Positions 45,811-55,511 of a stretch of 64,000 nucleotides of DNA are shown piece after piece (within the stretch, counting starts at the first letter, position 1; the number at the start of each line of letters is the position of its first letter). The DNA is from Akkermansia muciniphila. Its GTDB lineage: Bacteria; Verrucomicrobiota; Verrucomicrobiia; Verrucomicrobiales; Akkermansiaceae. A model generated the notes under the pieces. It saw only the letters and a program-made list of their open reading frames with translations. It did no database searches and was not told where the DNA came from. The translations under genes and the position numbers were made by a program. Location of the stretch: NCBI GenBank assembly GCA_945888515.1, contig CAMDAD010000013.1:1-64000 (forward strand), written 5' to 3'.

Positions 45811-46829
45811 TGTATCTGCTCTCACTCGCCTCCGCCACACCTGCCACGACCTTATCACAAGTCGATTGTTTTTCGCTCATACGGAATAGCGACTGGTTCG
45901 CCGCTTGCTCGTCAAAAGCTCAGCAGTTGTTAGAAAAAGTCATGCTCGGACCATCGGGCATCCAGACCCGTCATTACGCTACGGACGACCTTGTGCGGTT
46001 GTTTTCGTCGGATGCCCAGCAGCTAAACGAAACCTTCGAACGCGAGGCCCCTCGCCTAGCAGTAGCCGCGCTTGAGAGTGCGCTCAGCCGCGCAGGTCTG
46101 CATGCTACGGATCTCGATGCCGTCTTTCTCTGCACCTGTACCGGGTATCTCTGTCCCGGCGTCAGTTCTCATGTCGCGGAGCTCGGAGGATTGCGCGATG
46201 ATGTTTATCTATGTGATCTCGTCGGTCTCGGATGCGGTGCGGCCATTCCCACCATGCGTGCGGCCCATGGCTACCTCGCTGCTCACCCGCAGGCGAAGGT
46301 GGCGGTGATTGCAGTGGAAATTTGTTCCGCTGCCTTTTTTGTCAACCATGATCCTGGCGTGCTGATCAGTCTGTGTCTTTTCGGCGATGGCGCCTCTGCT
46401 TCGATTTGGACAGGAGAAGGGAGCCCCGGCCAATGGCAGGCCGGTCACTTTACTACGATGCATCGACCAGAACATCGGGAAAAAATCCGTTTTCGCAATG
46501 ATCAGGGGAAACTGAAAAACCAGCTGCATCGGACGGTGCCACAGCTCGCTGGGGAAGCAGTCGCGGCGCTCTATCATCGCCGCAGCGCCGATCCCGATCA
46601 GGTCATCGCTCATTCCGGTGGCCGCGATGTTATCGAGGCTCTCGAAAATGTGTTGCCTTTTACGTTAGATGAGACACGTGCTGTTTTCGCTCGCTGTGGC
46701 AATATGAGCAGCCCCTCCGTTCTGATGGCCCTCGAGCAGCGCCTTGCTAGCCCGCAGCCGGATCAGCGCTATTGGCTTACCGCCTTCGGTGCCGGCTTCG
46801 CCGCTCACGCCTGTGAGCTCTGGCGTTGA
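45810..46829 (+). CDS. Type III polyketide synthase (chalcone/stilbene synthase-like)
   Basis: The 339-residue homodimeric synthase condenses malonyl-CoA onto an acyl starter. The full catalytic triad is present: Cys142 in [13 protein letters not shown], His268 in AHSGG and Asn298 in CGNMSS. A thiolase-like fold is clear, with FGDGASA near residue 192 and FGAGFAA near the end. The ATG at 45810 shares a base with the flavoprotein stop. Alkylresorcinol or alkylpyrone synthesis is the likeliest type, inferred from the class and cluster. Confidence 0.9.
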   Translation: MYLLSLASATPATTLSQVDCFSLIRNSDWFAACSSKAQQLLEKVMLGPSGIQTRHYATDDLVRLFSSDAQQLNETFEREAPRLAVAALESALSRAGLHATDLDAVFLCTCTGYLCPGVSSHVAELGGLRDDVYLCDLVGLGCGAAIPTMRAAHGYLAAHPQAKVAVIAVEICSAAFFVNHDPGVLISLCLFGDGASASIWTGEGSPGQWQAGHFTTMHRPEHREKIRFRNDQGKLKNQLHRTVPQLAGEAVAALYHRRSADPDQVIAHSGGRDVIEALENVLPFTLDETRAVFARCGNMSSPSVLMALEQRLASPQPDQRYWLTAFGAGFAAHACELWR

Positions 46830-46924
46830 AGAGAGCGGATGGCAGCAAGACGTCTTTTTACGTGATGGAAAACAGGTATGATTCCTCGACAAATCTGCAT
46901 GAAACCTGCTTACCCTGAGGGCGG

Positions 46925-49630
46925 ATGACAGCGGAGCACCAGAGATTGAGGGAAGATCACGAGCGCCGGGCGAACTGGAAGCGTTGGGGGTCGTATCTCA
47001 GCGAGCGACAGTGGGGCACGGTGCGGGAGGATGATTCTGATCACGGTAACAGTTGGTTGACGGTGCCACACGATCACGCCCGTTCCCGCACGTATCGCTG
47101 GGGCGAGGATGGATTGCAAGGCTGGTGCAACCGCAAAGGGCAACTCTGTTTCGCCCCTTCGTTGTGGAATGGTCGCGATGCGATTTTGAAAGAGCGATTG
47201 TTCGGATTAGGCGGTAATGAGGGCAATCACGGCGAGGATGTGAAGGAGTGCTACTACTATCTCGATGCCACACCCACGCATTCCTACACAAAAGCCTTAT
47301 ACAAGTATCCACAAGTCGCTTATCCCTACGCCGCCATCATCGCGGAAAATCAGAAACTCGGGCGTGATGGACCCGAGTTGGAAATTGCGGATATGGGAGT
47401 CTTCGCTGCCGGGCGCTACTTCGATGTCATGCAGGAAGTAGCGAAACGCTCGCCCGAAGATTTATTGTGGCGCATTACCATCACTAACCATGGGCCTGAG
47501 GCGGCAGCCATCGATGTCCTACCGACCTTGTGGTTCCGCAATACTTGGTCCTGGGGTAACGAGCGTGAGGCTCCTTTGGAAAAACCATCCATCGTGCGCG
47601 AAGGCGATTTCTTGCGGGTGCGTCATGAGAGTGTGGGAAACTATCGCTTCTACGCCGATGCCGATGCAACTGCGCGCGCATCGCAATGGTTGTTCACGGA
47701 GAACGAGAGCAATTGGCAGGCGATGGGTGCGGGGAAAAATGAGGTCCCCTACGTGAAAGATGCTTTTCACCGTTACTTGATTCAAGGAGAACTGGATGCG
47801 GTCAATCCCGTTCCTCAAGGCACCAAGTCGGCCGCTTTGTTCCGTTTTGTGGTTCCCGCTGGTCAGTCGGTCACGGTGCGGTGTCGTCTTCATGCCGAGC
47901 GTGAGCAGAACGGGTGCGATGGACTAACAGATTTTGAGGAGACCTTCCTTACACGCATCGCTGAGGCTGATGCCTTTTACGACGCGATCATCCCCCGACA
48001 TATCCCCGCGAGCGAGCGCCTGATCTGTCGACAAGGCTACGCTGGGTTACTGTGGACGAAGCAATTTTTTTATTACGTCGTTGAGGATTGGTTGCTTGGC
48101 GATTCGAATGGCCCACCGCCGAGCGAGCGCCGTCTGCACGGGCGCAATGCCGATTGGAAACACTTTTTTGCGCGCGATATTTTGTCTATGCCCGACAAGT
48201 GGGAATACCCGTGGTTTGCGGCATGGGACACCGCATTTCACATGATTCCCTTCGCGACGCTGGATCCTGATTTTGCCAAAGACCAGCTTTTGCTGCTGCT
48301 GCGCGAGTGGTATATGCATCCGAATGGTCAGCTTCCTGCGTACGAGTGGAATTTTTCTGATGTCAATCCACCCGTGCATGCTTGGGCAGTGTGGCGCGTT
48401 TATAAAATCGCGGATCCCAAGGGTGAGCGTGACCTGTTGTTTCTGGAGCGCGCCTTTCAAAAGCTGCTCGTGAATTTCACTTGGTGGGTCAACCGCAAGG
48501 ATGCGGAAGGCAGGCATGTGTTTGGCGGAGGATTCCTCGGACTGGATAACATCGGAGTCTTTGATCGCTCGCACGCTCTGCCCGGCGGCGGACACTTGCA
48601 TCAAGCCGATGGCACCGCGTGGATGGCCTCCTATTGCCTGACAATGCTTACGATGGCTCTCGAACTCGCGCTTGAAAAACCTGCCTATGAGGATATCGCG
48701 TCGAAATTTTTCGAGCACTACGTCAACATCACCGATGCCATCAACAGCCTCGGTGGTACTGGGTTATGGGATGAGCAGGATGGTTTTTATTATGATCAGC
48801 TCATTATCAATCACGAAAGCCCTATCCCACTCCGCATCCGCTCGCTAGTCGGGTTACTACCCCTGTGCGCGGTGACGGTGTTAAAGCAAAAAACCATCGA
48901 TGCTCTGCCTGGTTTCCGCAAGCGGCTCGATTGGTTTTTAAGCAATCGCCCGGATTTGCTGAAATACATCCGCGTGCGTCGAGCTCAGGGATCGAAAAAT
49001 CCCGGACGTTGTTTGCTGGCTTTACCGACAGAGGAGCGCCTGCGCAAAACCCTAGAGCGTATGCTTGCGAGTGAGGAATTCCTTTCGCCCTTCGGCATCC
49101 GCTCCATGAGCAAGATTCATGAAACGCAGCCCTTCGTTTTCGAGCACAGCGGCAACCGCAATGAGGTGCGTTACACGCCAGGAGAATCGAACACGGATAT
49201 GTTCGGTGGCAATTCGAATTGGCGGGGCCCGATTTGGTTTCCGACAAATTTCCTCATCATCGAGGCACTCGAACGCTATCATTATTTCTTCGGCGATTCC
49301 CTCACTGTCGAATATCCCACTGGATCCGGAAACAAAAAAACCTTGATCGAAGTAGCGATCGATCTGTGCGATCGGTTGATTGCTTTATTCGTGCCAAATG
49401 AAAAAGGATATCGTCCCTGTTTCGGCAATGCACCGCGTTACGCTGATGTCCCGCATTGGCAGAATTTGTTGTTATTCCACGAGTATTTCCATGCTGAGAC
49501 AGGAGAGGGCCTGGGCGCATCGCATCAGACGGGCTGGACCTCACTCGTCATACGCTTGGTGCGCGAGCGCAGGGAAAAATTGATTCACTACTCCGATGGC
49601 AACGACGGCCCAGACGAGTTGCTGCTATGA
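46925..49630 (+). CDS. GH63-like / MGH1-type glucosidase family protein, cytoplasmic
   Basis: The 901-residue protein has no signal peptide. Its opening (RRANWKRWGSYLSERQWGTV, then DHARSRTYRWGEDG and ERLFGLGGNEGNHGEDVKE) matches a widespread bacterial family of GH63/mannosylglycerate-hydrolase-like enzymes of clan GH-G. The catalytic (alpha/alpha)6 barrel spans about 380-880, with WDTAFHMIPFATLDPDF and GGNSNWRGPIWFPTN. Substrate is likely an alpha-glucoside or glucosyl/mannosyl-glycerate, unproven. It follows the PKS gene by 95 bases. Confidence 0.85.
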   Translation: MTAEHQRLREDHERRANWKRWGSYLSERQWGTVREDDSDHGNSWLTVPHDHARSRTYRWGEDGLQGWCNRKGQLCFAPSLWNGRDAILKERLFGLGGNEGNHGEDVKECYYYLDATPTHSYTKALYKYPQVAYPYAAIIAENQKLGRDGPELEIADMGVFAAGRYFDVMQEVAKRSPEDLLWRITITNHGPEAAAIDVLPTLWFRNTWSWGNEREAPLEKPSIVREGDFLRVRHESVGNYRFYADADATARASQWLFTENESNWQAMGAGKNEVPYVKDAFHRYLIQGELDAVNPVPQGTKSAALFRFVVPAGQSVTVRCRLHAEREQNGCDGLTDFEETFLTRIAEADAFYDAIIPRHIPASERLICRQGYAGLLWTKQFFYYVVEDWLLGDSNGPPPSERRLHGRNADWKHFFARDILSMPDKWEYPWFAAWDTAFHMIPFATLDPDFAKDQLLLLLREWYMHPNGQLPAYEWNFSDVNPPVHAWAVWRVYKIADPKGERDLLFLERAFQKLLVNFTWWVNRKDAEGRHVFGGGFLGLDNIGVFDRSHALPGGGHLHQADGTAWMASYCLTMLTMALELALEKPAYEDIASKFFEHYVNITDAINSLGGTGLWDEQDGFYYDQLIINHESPIPLRIRSLVGLLPLCAVTVLKQKTIDALPGFRKRLDWFLSNRPDLLKYIRVRRAQGSKNPGRCLLALPTEERLRKTLERMLASEEFLSPFGIRSMSKIHETQPFVFEHSGNRNEVRYTPGESNTDMFGGNSNWRGPIWFPTNFLIIEALERYHYFFGDSLTVEYPTGSGNKKTLIEVAIDLCDRLIALFVPNEKGYRPCFGNAPRYADVPHWQNLLLFHEYFHAETGEGLGASHQTGWTSLVIRLVRERREKLIHYSDGNDGPDELLL

Positions 49631-49655
49631 TCTGTCTCGCTTGCGTGAGATGCCT

Positions 49656-51215
49656 TCACTCCTTTTCTGCGATGAGCTCACTGAGAAGAATCTTTTGGAA
49701 GACCAGATCCGCTTGAGAGGATTCATAGAGAATGCCGAGAGTCTGCGCATCGATCATGACTAACGTAGAATAAGAACCACCTTTGCTATCTAGCAGCATT
49801 CGATATTTTTCTGGCCAAGTTTTTCCGTCATCTAGGGAAAGCTGAATGGTCATGTCGCGGCGGGAATTTTTGTGATGCGGGTTGGAGAAGAGTAGCGCGT
49901 GGCGGCCATCGGGCAGGGTGTGGGAGATCATGGATGCCATGCACACCGGTTCTGGTAGGGCGCTGCGATCGGCAGGGTGCACGGTCCAGGTTTTGCCAAG
50001 ATCGCGCGTGATGGAGATCGCGCGACCATTGGTGGCGGCATTCGCAGCGCGGTTGCGGTTGTCGCGCATGTTGAGCAAAAGGGAGCCATCGGAGAGCGTG
50101 GCCACGGCGCATTCGGTGGTATCGGAGCGGGCGGGGGAGGACACGCTCCATGTGGCACCGTGATCGCGACTGAACATGATGTTGGAAAATGGTTTTCCCT
50201 GCGCGTCACGTCCTTGGGTGGGCATGACGAGCGTGCCATCGCTCAGAGCGATGCCATTGCCGGGTGCGGGTGCGAAGAGATGCCAGGTGGGGTCTTTTAG
50301 TTGGGTTGTGCGGTTCTCTGGTGCGGACCAGGTTTTGCCATGATCTTTGGAGCGGACGATCAGGAATTGTGAACTACGGGTCAGATCATGTCCCGGCTCC
50401 GAGCCCTTGCCTGTCCATTGATGCGAGCCCGGCTTGCCGTGGGTCCAGACCGCTGAGACAAAAATCTCGCCGGTCTGGGGATCGACCAAAATGTTCGGAT
50501 CCGAGCAGCCGTTTTCCGTCTGAGGTTTTCCGCCGAATTCTCCCATGTCCATGATGGGCACAGGATCAGCCCAAGTTTGCCCGCCATCGGTGGAGCGCGA
50601 GAGCCCGATATCCATGTGCCCTTGCAGGTCGCGCGCGGAGAGATAGCGCATGTCGTAGACGGCGAGCAATGAGCCATCCTTGGCGCGGGCGATGGCGGGG
50701 ATACGAAAGGTATGGCACTGGAATTGTCCGCGTTTGTGCAGAGAATATGCGGGGCGCAGTGGCGGCAGTGGCTTGTCCTCGGGATGGAGTGGCGCGCCAT
50801 CGGCAAAAGTCAGTTCGATGCAACGCGGGTGCAAACGAGCGAGCAAGTTCAGGCCGGGCGTGGCACGACCATAGAGGGAAAACCGATGTTTGCCTGCGGG
50901 AAGTGTGACCTCGCCATGAAAGGTGATGACTGGCCCTTTTTCTGGTTCCGCTTTCCACGCACCAGGAAGATCGAGCGAGAGATCGGTGAGATCAGCTGCC
51001 TCGGCACCTTTGAGAATCTTGACGGAACGCAAGGTATATGCACGATCGATGACTAAATCCACGTGCACTAAGGTTCGGCGCTCGCCATCAGTCAAAAGCG
51101 GAATGTTGGGGCGCGACTGCGTGACTCCGGACAATAATAGCTCGGGTGTTTCGACCGCTAGTGCGGAGTTGATCCAGAGCACGGCGGAACAAAATGCAAT
51201 CAAACGGCGAGACAT
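49656..51215 (-). CDS. Secreted exo-alpha-sialidase, GH33
   Basis: The 519-residue enzyme releases terminal sialic acid. A signal peptide (about 1-20) precedes a beta-sandwich N-terminal domain (about 25-150). The six-bladed propeller starts with RIPAIARAKDGSLLAVYD, the RIP arginine motif, and carries five Asp boxes of the form S/T-x-D-x-G-x-T-W. It is divergent from the kelch-symporter fusion gene, and the shared upstream region holds an inverted repeat (51257-51307). Confidence 0.93.
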   Translation of the reverse strand: MSRRLIAFCSAVLWINSALAVETPELLLSGVTQSRPNIPLLTDGERRTLVHVDLVIDRAYTLRSVKILKGAEAADLTDLSLDLPGAWKAEPEKGPVITFHGEVTLPAGKHRFSLYGRATPGLNLLARLHPRCIELTFADGAPLHPEDKPLPPLRPAYSLHKRGQFQCHTFRIPAIARAKDGSLLAVYDMRYLSARDLQGHMDIGLSRSTDGGQTWADPVPIMDMGEFGGKPQTENGCSDPNILVDPQTGEIFVSAVWTHGKPGSHQWTGKGSEPGHDLTRSSQFLIVRSKDHGKTWSAPENRTTQLKDPTWHLFAPAPGNGIALSDGTLVMPTQGRDAQGKPFSNIMFSRDHGATWSVSSPARSDTTECAVATLSDGSLLLNMRDNRNRAANAATNGRAISITRDLGKTWTVHPADRSALPEPVCMASMISHTLPDGRHALLFSNPHHKNSRRDMTIQLSLDDGKTWPEKYRMLLDSKGGSYSTLVMIDAQTLGILYESSQADLVFQKILLSELIAEKE

Positions 51216-51256
51216 ATCGTTAGGGTAGTTGGAATGGATTACGTGATCCTAGTAGG

Positions 51257-51307
51257 AAAGGTCTGAGAAAGATAACGTAAATCAACCGGTTGGTATTTCA
51301 GACCTTT
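51257..51307. promoter_or_regulatory. Inverted repeats between sialidase and kelch-symporter genes, probable operator
   Basis: AAAGGTCTGA (51257-51266) and TCAGACCTTT (51298-51307) are perfect 10-base inverted arms 31 bases apart. Between them lies CAACCGGTTG (51283-51292), another perfect 10-base palindrome. The right arm overlaps a possible -35 (TTTACT, 51305-51310) for the symporter gene, whose -10 could be TAAGAT (51329-51334). A shared regulator for both genes is inferred. Confidence 0.55.
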
Positions 51308-51353
51308 ACTCCCTCCCACTCATGAAGATAAGATAATGTAACATCAGCCACTC

Positions 51354-53888
51354 ATGATTATGTTCTATCGCGTTCTCATTTTGTTAGGTCTGCTCACCAT
51401 GCGGGTCATGGCGACGTTTTCCTGGACCACGTTGCCGGATTTGCCGGATCAGCATGGTTTCGCGGGGGCGTATGCTGGGGTGTCGCACGATACCTTGCTT
51501 GTCGCGGGTGGTGCGAATTTTCCTGAGCGGCCGCCGTGGGAGGGTGGAGCCAAGGTGTGGCATGATCGGGTGTTTGCCCTTGCTGCGGATCAGAGTGGCT
51601 GGACAGAAGTGGCGAGGCTACCAAAGGCCTTGGGCTATGGAGTTTCGATCACTACGCCAGAGGGAGTGGTGTGCATCGGTGGCTCCCATGCGGCGGGACA
51701 TGAGGCCGGTGTGTTTCGCCTGCGTTGGGATGGCAGCAAGGTGGAGATCGAGCCCCTGCCGCCCTTGCCCATCGCTCTGGCAAACATGGCGGGAGCGCTG
51801 GTGGGCGGACGAATTCACGTCATCGGAGGAAGCACCAGTCCCGAGTCAGTGGTGGCATCCAACCGACATTTTTGTCTGGAAGGTGGGGTGTGGAAAGAAC
51901 TGGCAGCCTTGCCTGCCGAAGGTCGCATCTTACCCGTAGCAGGAGCGAAAAACGGAGCGTTTTTTGTGTTTTCCGGTGCGTCTCTGCACGCGGATGCTGA
52001 TGGCAAACCGATGCGGACATACTTGCGCGATGCTTGGAAATACCAAGCTTCAGGAGAATGGAAACGTCTCACAGATTTGCCACGTGCGGCGGAAGCGGCA
52101 CCTTCTCCTGCTATCAGCGCCGGGGCTTCTCATTTGTTGATTCTCGGTGGTGATGACGGCACGTTCACGACTTTCGAGCCGAAGTCCGCTCATCCCGGAT
52201 TTGCGCGAGATGTTCTCGGCTACGATGTGGTGACCGATACATGGAATGTGGTGGAAACCATGCCTGCTTCTGCTTCCGCCGCTGTGACTGCTCCCGTAGT
52301 GTCATGGCGCGGCAGCGACTGGGTGATCAGCGGAGAGCTCCGACCAGCCGTGCGAACTAGGGCGGTGACTGGGCTGACCATCAAGCCTGCTAAGTCAGCC
52401 TTCGGCCTACTGAACTGGAGCGTGGTGATTGTCTATCTGGCGGCGATGATTGGCATTGGTGTGTATTTCATGAAACGCGAGGCGGCTTCCACGACCGAAG
52501 CTTACTTCCGCGGCGGCCAACGCGTGCCTGCCTGGGTGGCGGGCTTGTCGATTTTTGCGACCATGCTCAGCGCGCTGACTTTCATGGGCATTCCCGCGCG
52601 TGCTTATCATACTGACATCTCTTGGTATTTGGGACAATTGCCGATTTTACTCATCGTGCCGCTGGTCATGCGTTGCTATCTGCCGTTTTTTCGCAAGCTC
52701 GATCTGACCTCCGCGTATGAGTATCTAGAACGTCGTTTTTCTTTATCCTGTCGTTTATTTGCATCTATCGCATTTACCGCATTTCATCTCGGCCGCATCG
52801 CCATTGTGCTTTATCTTCCTGCGCTGGCTCTGGCGACGGTGTCGGACATCGGTGTCATCACGGCGATTCTAGTAATCGGCCTTCTGTGCTTGGTCTACAC
52901 CGTGATGGGTGGGATCGAAGCGGTGGTTTGGACGGATGCGGTGCAGGCAATTGTCCTGATGGCGGGCGCTGTCCTGTGCTTTGTGCTGGCTGTGTGGCAG
53001 GTGGACGGCGGGCTGGTGGGTGTGACCAAAATTGCGCTAACGGATCACAAGATGTTCGAGAGCCTGCGATGGGATTCGTTTGACATCACCGATGGTACTA
53101 ATGCCGCACTGGTGTTGTTTGTGGCATTCTTTTTCAACTCATTGATTCCTTACACGTCGAGCCAGGATGTGGTGCAGCGTTACGTAACAACTGCGAACAT
53201 CGATGCCGCGAAACGTTCGCTTCGGGTGACGATGTGGATGTCCTTAGTCGGTAGCCTCGTGTTCTTTTTGTTAGGTACGGCGATATACGCTTTTTATAAA
53301 ACGCATCCGGGTAGGCTCGATCCCTCGCTCGTTGCCGGTGATTCGATTTTGCCGTTTTATATTTTCCGCGAGCTTCCTGCGGGCGTCTCGGGCCTGATCA
53401 TCGCCGCTATTTTTGCCGCCGCGCAATCAACCGTATCCTCCTCACTCAACAGTGTGGCGACAACATACGTGAAGGACATCGATGCACGTTTGTTACGGCC
53501 CGGGCGCGAGGATAGGAGTTATTTGCGCGTGGCGCAGATCGTTGTGGTGATCGCGGGACTTTTCGGCACCGGCATCGCGGTCTTGATGGCGCGATCGAAT
53601 ATCGAGTCCGCCTTTGCCACTTTCAATACCATGATCGGTCTCACGGCGGGTTCATTGGGGGGATTGTTTGCGCTGGGAATTTTTACACGAAGCACGCACG
53701 GCTTGGGCGCGCTTGTCGGTGCGATCGCCGGCTTTGCCAGCGTGGTAATTCTTCATCTTACCAAAGCACCAGTAAGCGGGCTGCTCTACGCAGCCATTGG
53801 TTTCATCGTTTGTTACGCAGTTGGGATTCTCGCAAGCCGACTATGCTCCGGCCTCGGAGATGCGACTTTATCTCTGCGTGGTCGGTAG
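51354..53888 (+). CDS. Fusion of NanM-like kelch propeller and sodium:solute symporter
   Basis: The 844-residue protein has a signal-like start (about 1-20), a kelch-repeat beta-propeller (about 20-340, repeated GGs such as LVAGGANFP, VCIGGSHA, HVIGGSTS, LILGGDDG) similar to N-acetylneuraminate epimerase NanM, and a sodium:solute symporter (about 352-840, about 13 helices). Divergent from a GH33 sialidase, it may convert alpha-Neu5Ac to the beta form at the outer face of its own transporter. No nanA, nanE or nanK is nearby. The roles are inferred. Confidence 0.85.
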   Translation: MIMFYRVLILLGLLTMRVMATFSWTTLPDLPDQHGFAGAYAGVSHDTLLVAGGANFPERPPWEGGAKVWHDRVFALAADQSGWTEVARLPKALGYGVSITTPEGVVCIGGSHAAGHEAGVFRLRWDGSKVEIEPLPPLPIALANMAGALVGGRIHVIGGSTSPESVVASNRHFCLEGGVWKELAALPAEGRILPVAGAKNGAFFVFSGASLHADADGKPMRTYLRDAWKYQASGEWKRLTDLPRAAEAAPSPAISAGASHLLILGGDDGTFTTFEPKSAHPGFARDVLGYDVVTDTWNVVETMPASASAAVTAPVVSWRGSDWVISGELRPAVRTRAVTGLTIKPAKSAFGLLNWSVVIVYLAAMIGIGVYFMKREAASTTEAYFRGGQRVPAWVAGLSIFATMLSALTFMGIPARAYHTDISWYLGQLPILLIVPLVMRCYLPFFRKLDLTSAYEYLERRFSLSCRLFASIAFTAFHLGRIAIVLYLPALALATVSDIGVITAILVIGLLCLVYTVMGGIEAVVWTDAVQAIVLMAGAVLCFVLAVWQVDGGLVGVTKIALTDHKMFESLRWDSFDITDGTNAALVLFVAFFFNSLIPYTSSQDVVQRYVTTANIDAAKRSLRVTMWMSLVGSLVFFLLGTAIYAFYKTHPGRLDPSLVAGDSILPFYIFRELPAGVSGLIIAAIFAAAQSTVSSSLNSVATTYVKDIDARLLRPGREDRSYLRVAQIVVVIAGLFGTGIAVLMARSNIESAFATFNTMIGLTAGSLGGLFALGIFTRSTHGLGALVGAIAGFASVVILHLTKAPVSGLLYAAIGFIVCYAVGILASRLCSGLGDATLSLRGR

Positions 53889-53960
53889 CTTCGGCCATCC
53901 GGTTAATCTGTCTCCGGTGCTTGCCAAAGCGAGGGTGGTGTGTAAGCTGGAGCCGCATTC

Positions 53961-55040
53961 ATGAGTTCGCTGAAGTCAACGTTGCATCTGAACGAAAACA
54001 TCACACGGTTGTTCGAAGCGGCTGGTTGTGGTGATCTCGGTGCGATTGCGGCGATGGAGGTAAATGAACTAGCCGCGATTTTGGCGAGGGCAAATCAACA
54101 GTTCCGGGTAGTGGAAGCAATGCCGGATACCGCGCAGCTCGATCAGTGGATCACGACCGCGCGCGGACTGTCGGATACCGCTACTTGGCACGCGGGGGAA
54201 ACATCCGCTGAGCCCGAGATCGTGAATTTTGAATTTGACCCAGATGTATTAGAGATGATCGCCATGTCACCGCTGGCGTTACCGTTGCCTGGTAAACTTC
54301 TCGCGTCAAAACAAGTACTTGTGCAGGAAATTCCCGAAGCTGTTTTGCTCACTGCGGCGAGAGGGGATGTGTCGATGCGTGTCGGCACGAAGTCTCCGGA
54401 AAAAGCTAAGCTGAGTCCCATCATCAAAACTCCCGTCACGCAGGGGAACTATGTAAACACAATTTCGTTCGGTTTGAAAAAAGAGGAGGTCAACCGCGCG
54501 CGCATCCGTTCGACGCAGGAATTTCTTGATCCGAATATCAAACAGCCCACGGTAGATCATAAGGCGCTCGCTGCCGAGCGGTTGCAACGCATGCGCGCGG
54601 CGGCTCCGGAGACGAATCGCGGTGTCGATCCCTCTTCGCGGCGATACATTCGCGGTGTGCTGCATTCGAATCCCAAAAAGATCTGGTGTGGCGCTCTGTT
54701 CACCTTGGCTTGTCATTTTCTGATTCCCACAGGCATTTTTGCTGCTTTCGCCCTGCTGCTCAAAGATAATGGTTTTTCTCTTTTTCAATGGGTGCCCTCA
54801 TGGTTTCTAGCATTTCCGTTAGGTGTCTTTGTCGCGGGACTGCTCTACTTGACAATCAGCTTTGGATGCAGTTGCCGCATCTGTGGGCAAAAATGTTTTG
54901 TGCCGCGGAACTGCTTGAAAAACAACAAAGCGCATCATCTGCCATTGCTCGGCAACGTTTTTGCCGTCGCATTGCACATCCTATTGTTTCGGTGGTTCCG
55001 CTGCAGCTTTTGTGGCACGCCGGTCCGTTTGAAAGAATGA
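53961..55040 (+). CDS. Membrane protein with N-terminal helical domain and C-terminal cysteine clusters
   Basis: The 359-residue protein starts with a helical region (about 1-70) resembling a DUF4332/helix-hairpin-helix DNA-binding module. A long polar linker (about 75-220), two membrane helices (about 238-310) and cysteine pairs follow: GCSCRICGQKC and a final CSFCG, possible zinc or metal knuckles on each side of a third helix. No family is recognised with confidence. Confidence 0.6.
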   Translation: MSSLKSTLHLNENITRLFEAAGCGDLGAIAAMEVNELAAILARANQQFRVVEAMPDTAQLDQWITTARGLSDTATWHAGETSAEPEIVNFEFDPDVLEMIAMSPLALPLPGKLLASKQVLVQEIPEAVLLTAARGDVSMRVGTKSPEKAKLSPIIKTPVTQGNYVNTISFGLKKEEVNRARIRSTQEFLDPNIKQPTVDHKALAAERLQRMRAAAPETNRGVDPSSRRYIRGVLHSNPKKIWCGALFTLACHFLIPTGIFAAFALLLKDNGFSLFQWVPSWFLAFPLGVFVAGLLYLTISFGCSCRICGQKCFVPRNCLKNNKAHHLPLLGNVFAVALHILLFRWFRCSFCGTPVRLKE

Positions 55041-55043
55041 GAT

Positions 55044-55496
55044 TCACTGGCGATCTCGACTGTCGATGACGATGGTCACCGGACCATCATTGCAGAGGCT
55101 CACCTGCATATCGGCACCGAATACACCGCATTTCACTGGCACGCCGGACATTTTTTCTAACAACTCGCAAGATTGCTCGATCATAAGAGCGGCTTGTGCG
55201 GGATCAGCGGAGCGGAGAAAAGACGGGCGATTGCCTTTTTTCGTGCTGGCGTGCAATGTGAACTGACTGACGACCAAGAGCGCGCCACCTGCCTCGGTGA
55301 CGTTGTGATTCATTTTCCCCTGCTCATCAGAAAAAATCCTAAGCTGCGCGATCTTTCCCATCAGCCACTCGCGATCCTCCGCACTGTCGCCCTGCTCCAC
55401 GCCTAACAACACCAATAAGCCATGCTGGATGCAGCTGTGCGGGAGACCCGCGATGTGCACCGAAGCCTCTGTGACACGCTGGATCACTGCTCGCAT
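55044..55496 (-). CDS. dtd: D-aminoacyl-tRNA deacylase
   Basis: Dtd frees tRNA mischarged with D-amino acids or glycine. The 150-residue enzyme begins MRAVIQRVTEASV and has the two defining motifs SQFTLHA and NDGPVTI, split between subunits of the dimer. The start at 55496 matches the family; an in-frame ATG at 55508 adds four residues. It faces the zinc-ribbon-like gene tail-to-tail, three bases apart. Confidence 0.94.
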   Translation of the reverse strand: MRAVIQRVTEASVHIAGLPHSCIQHGLLVLLGVEQGDSAEDREWLMGKIAQLRIFSDEQGKMNHNVTEAGGALLVVSQFTLHASTKKGNRPSFLRSADPAQAALMIEQSCELLEKMSGVPVKCGVFGADMQVSLCNDGPVTIVIDSRDRQ

Positions 55497-55511
55497 GACG
55501 TCATCCAAAAG

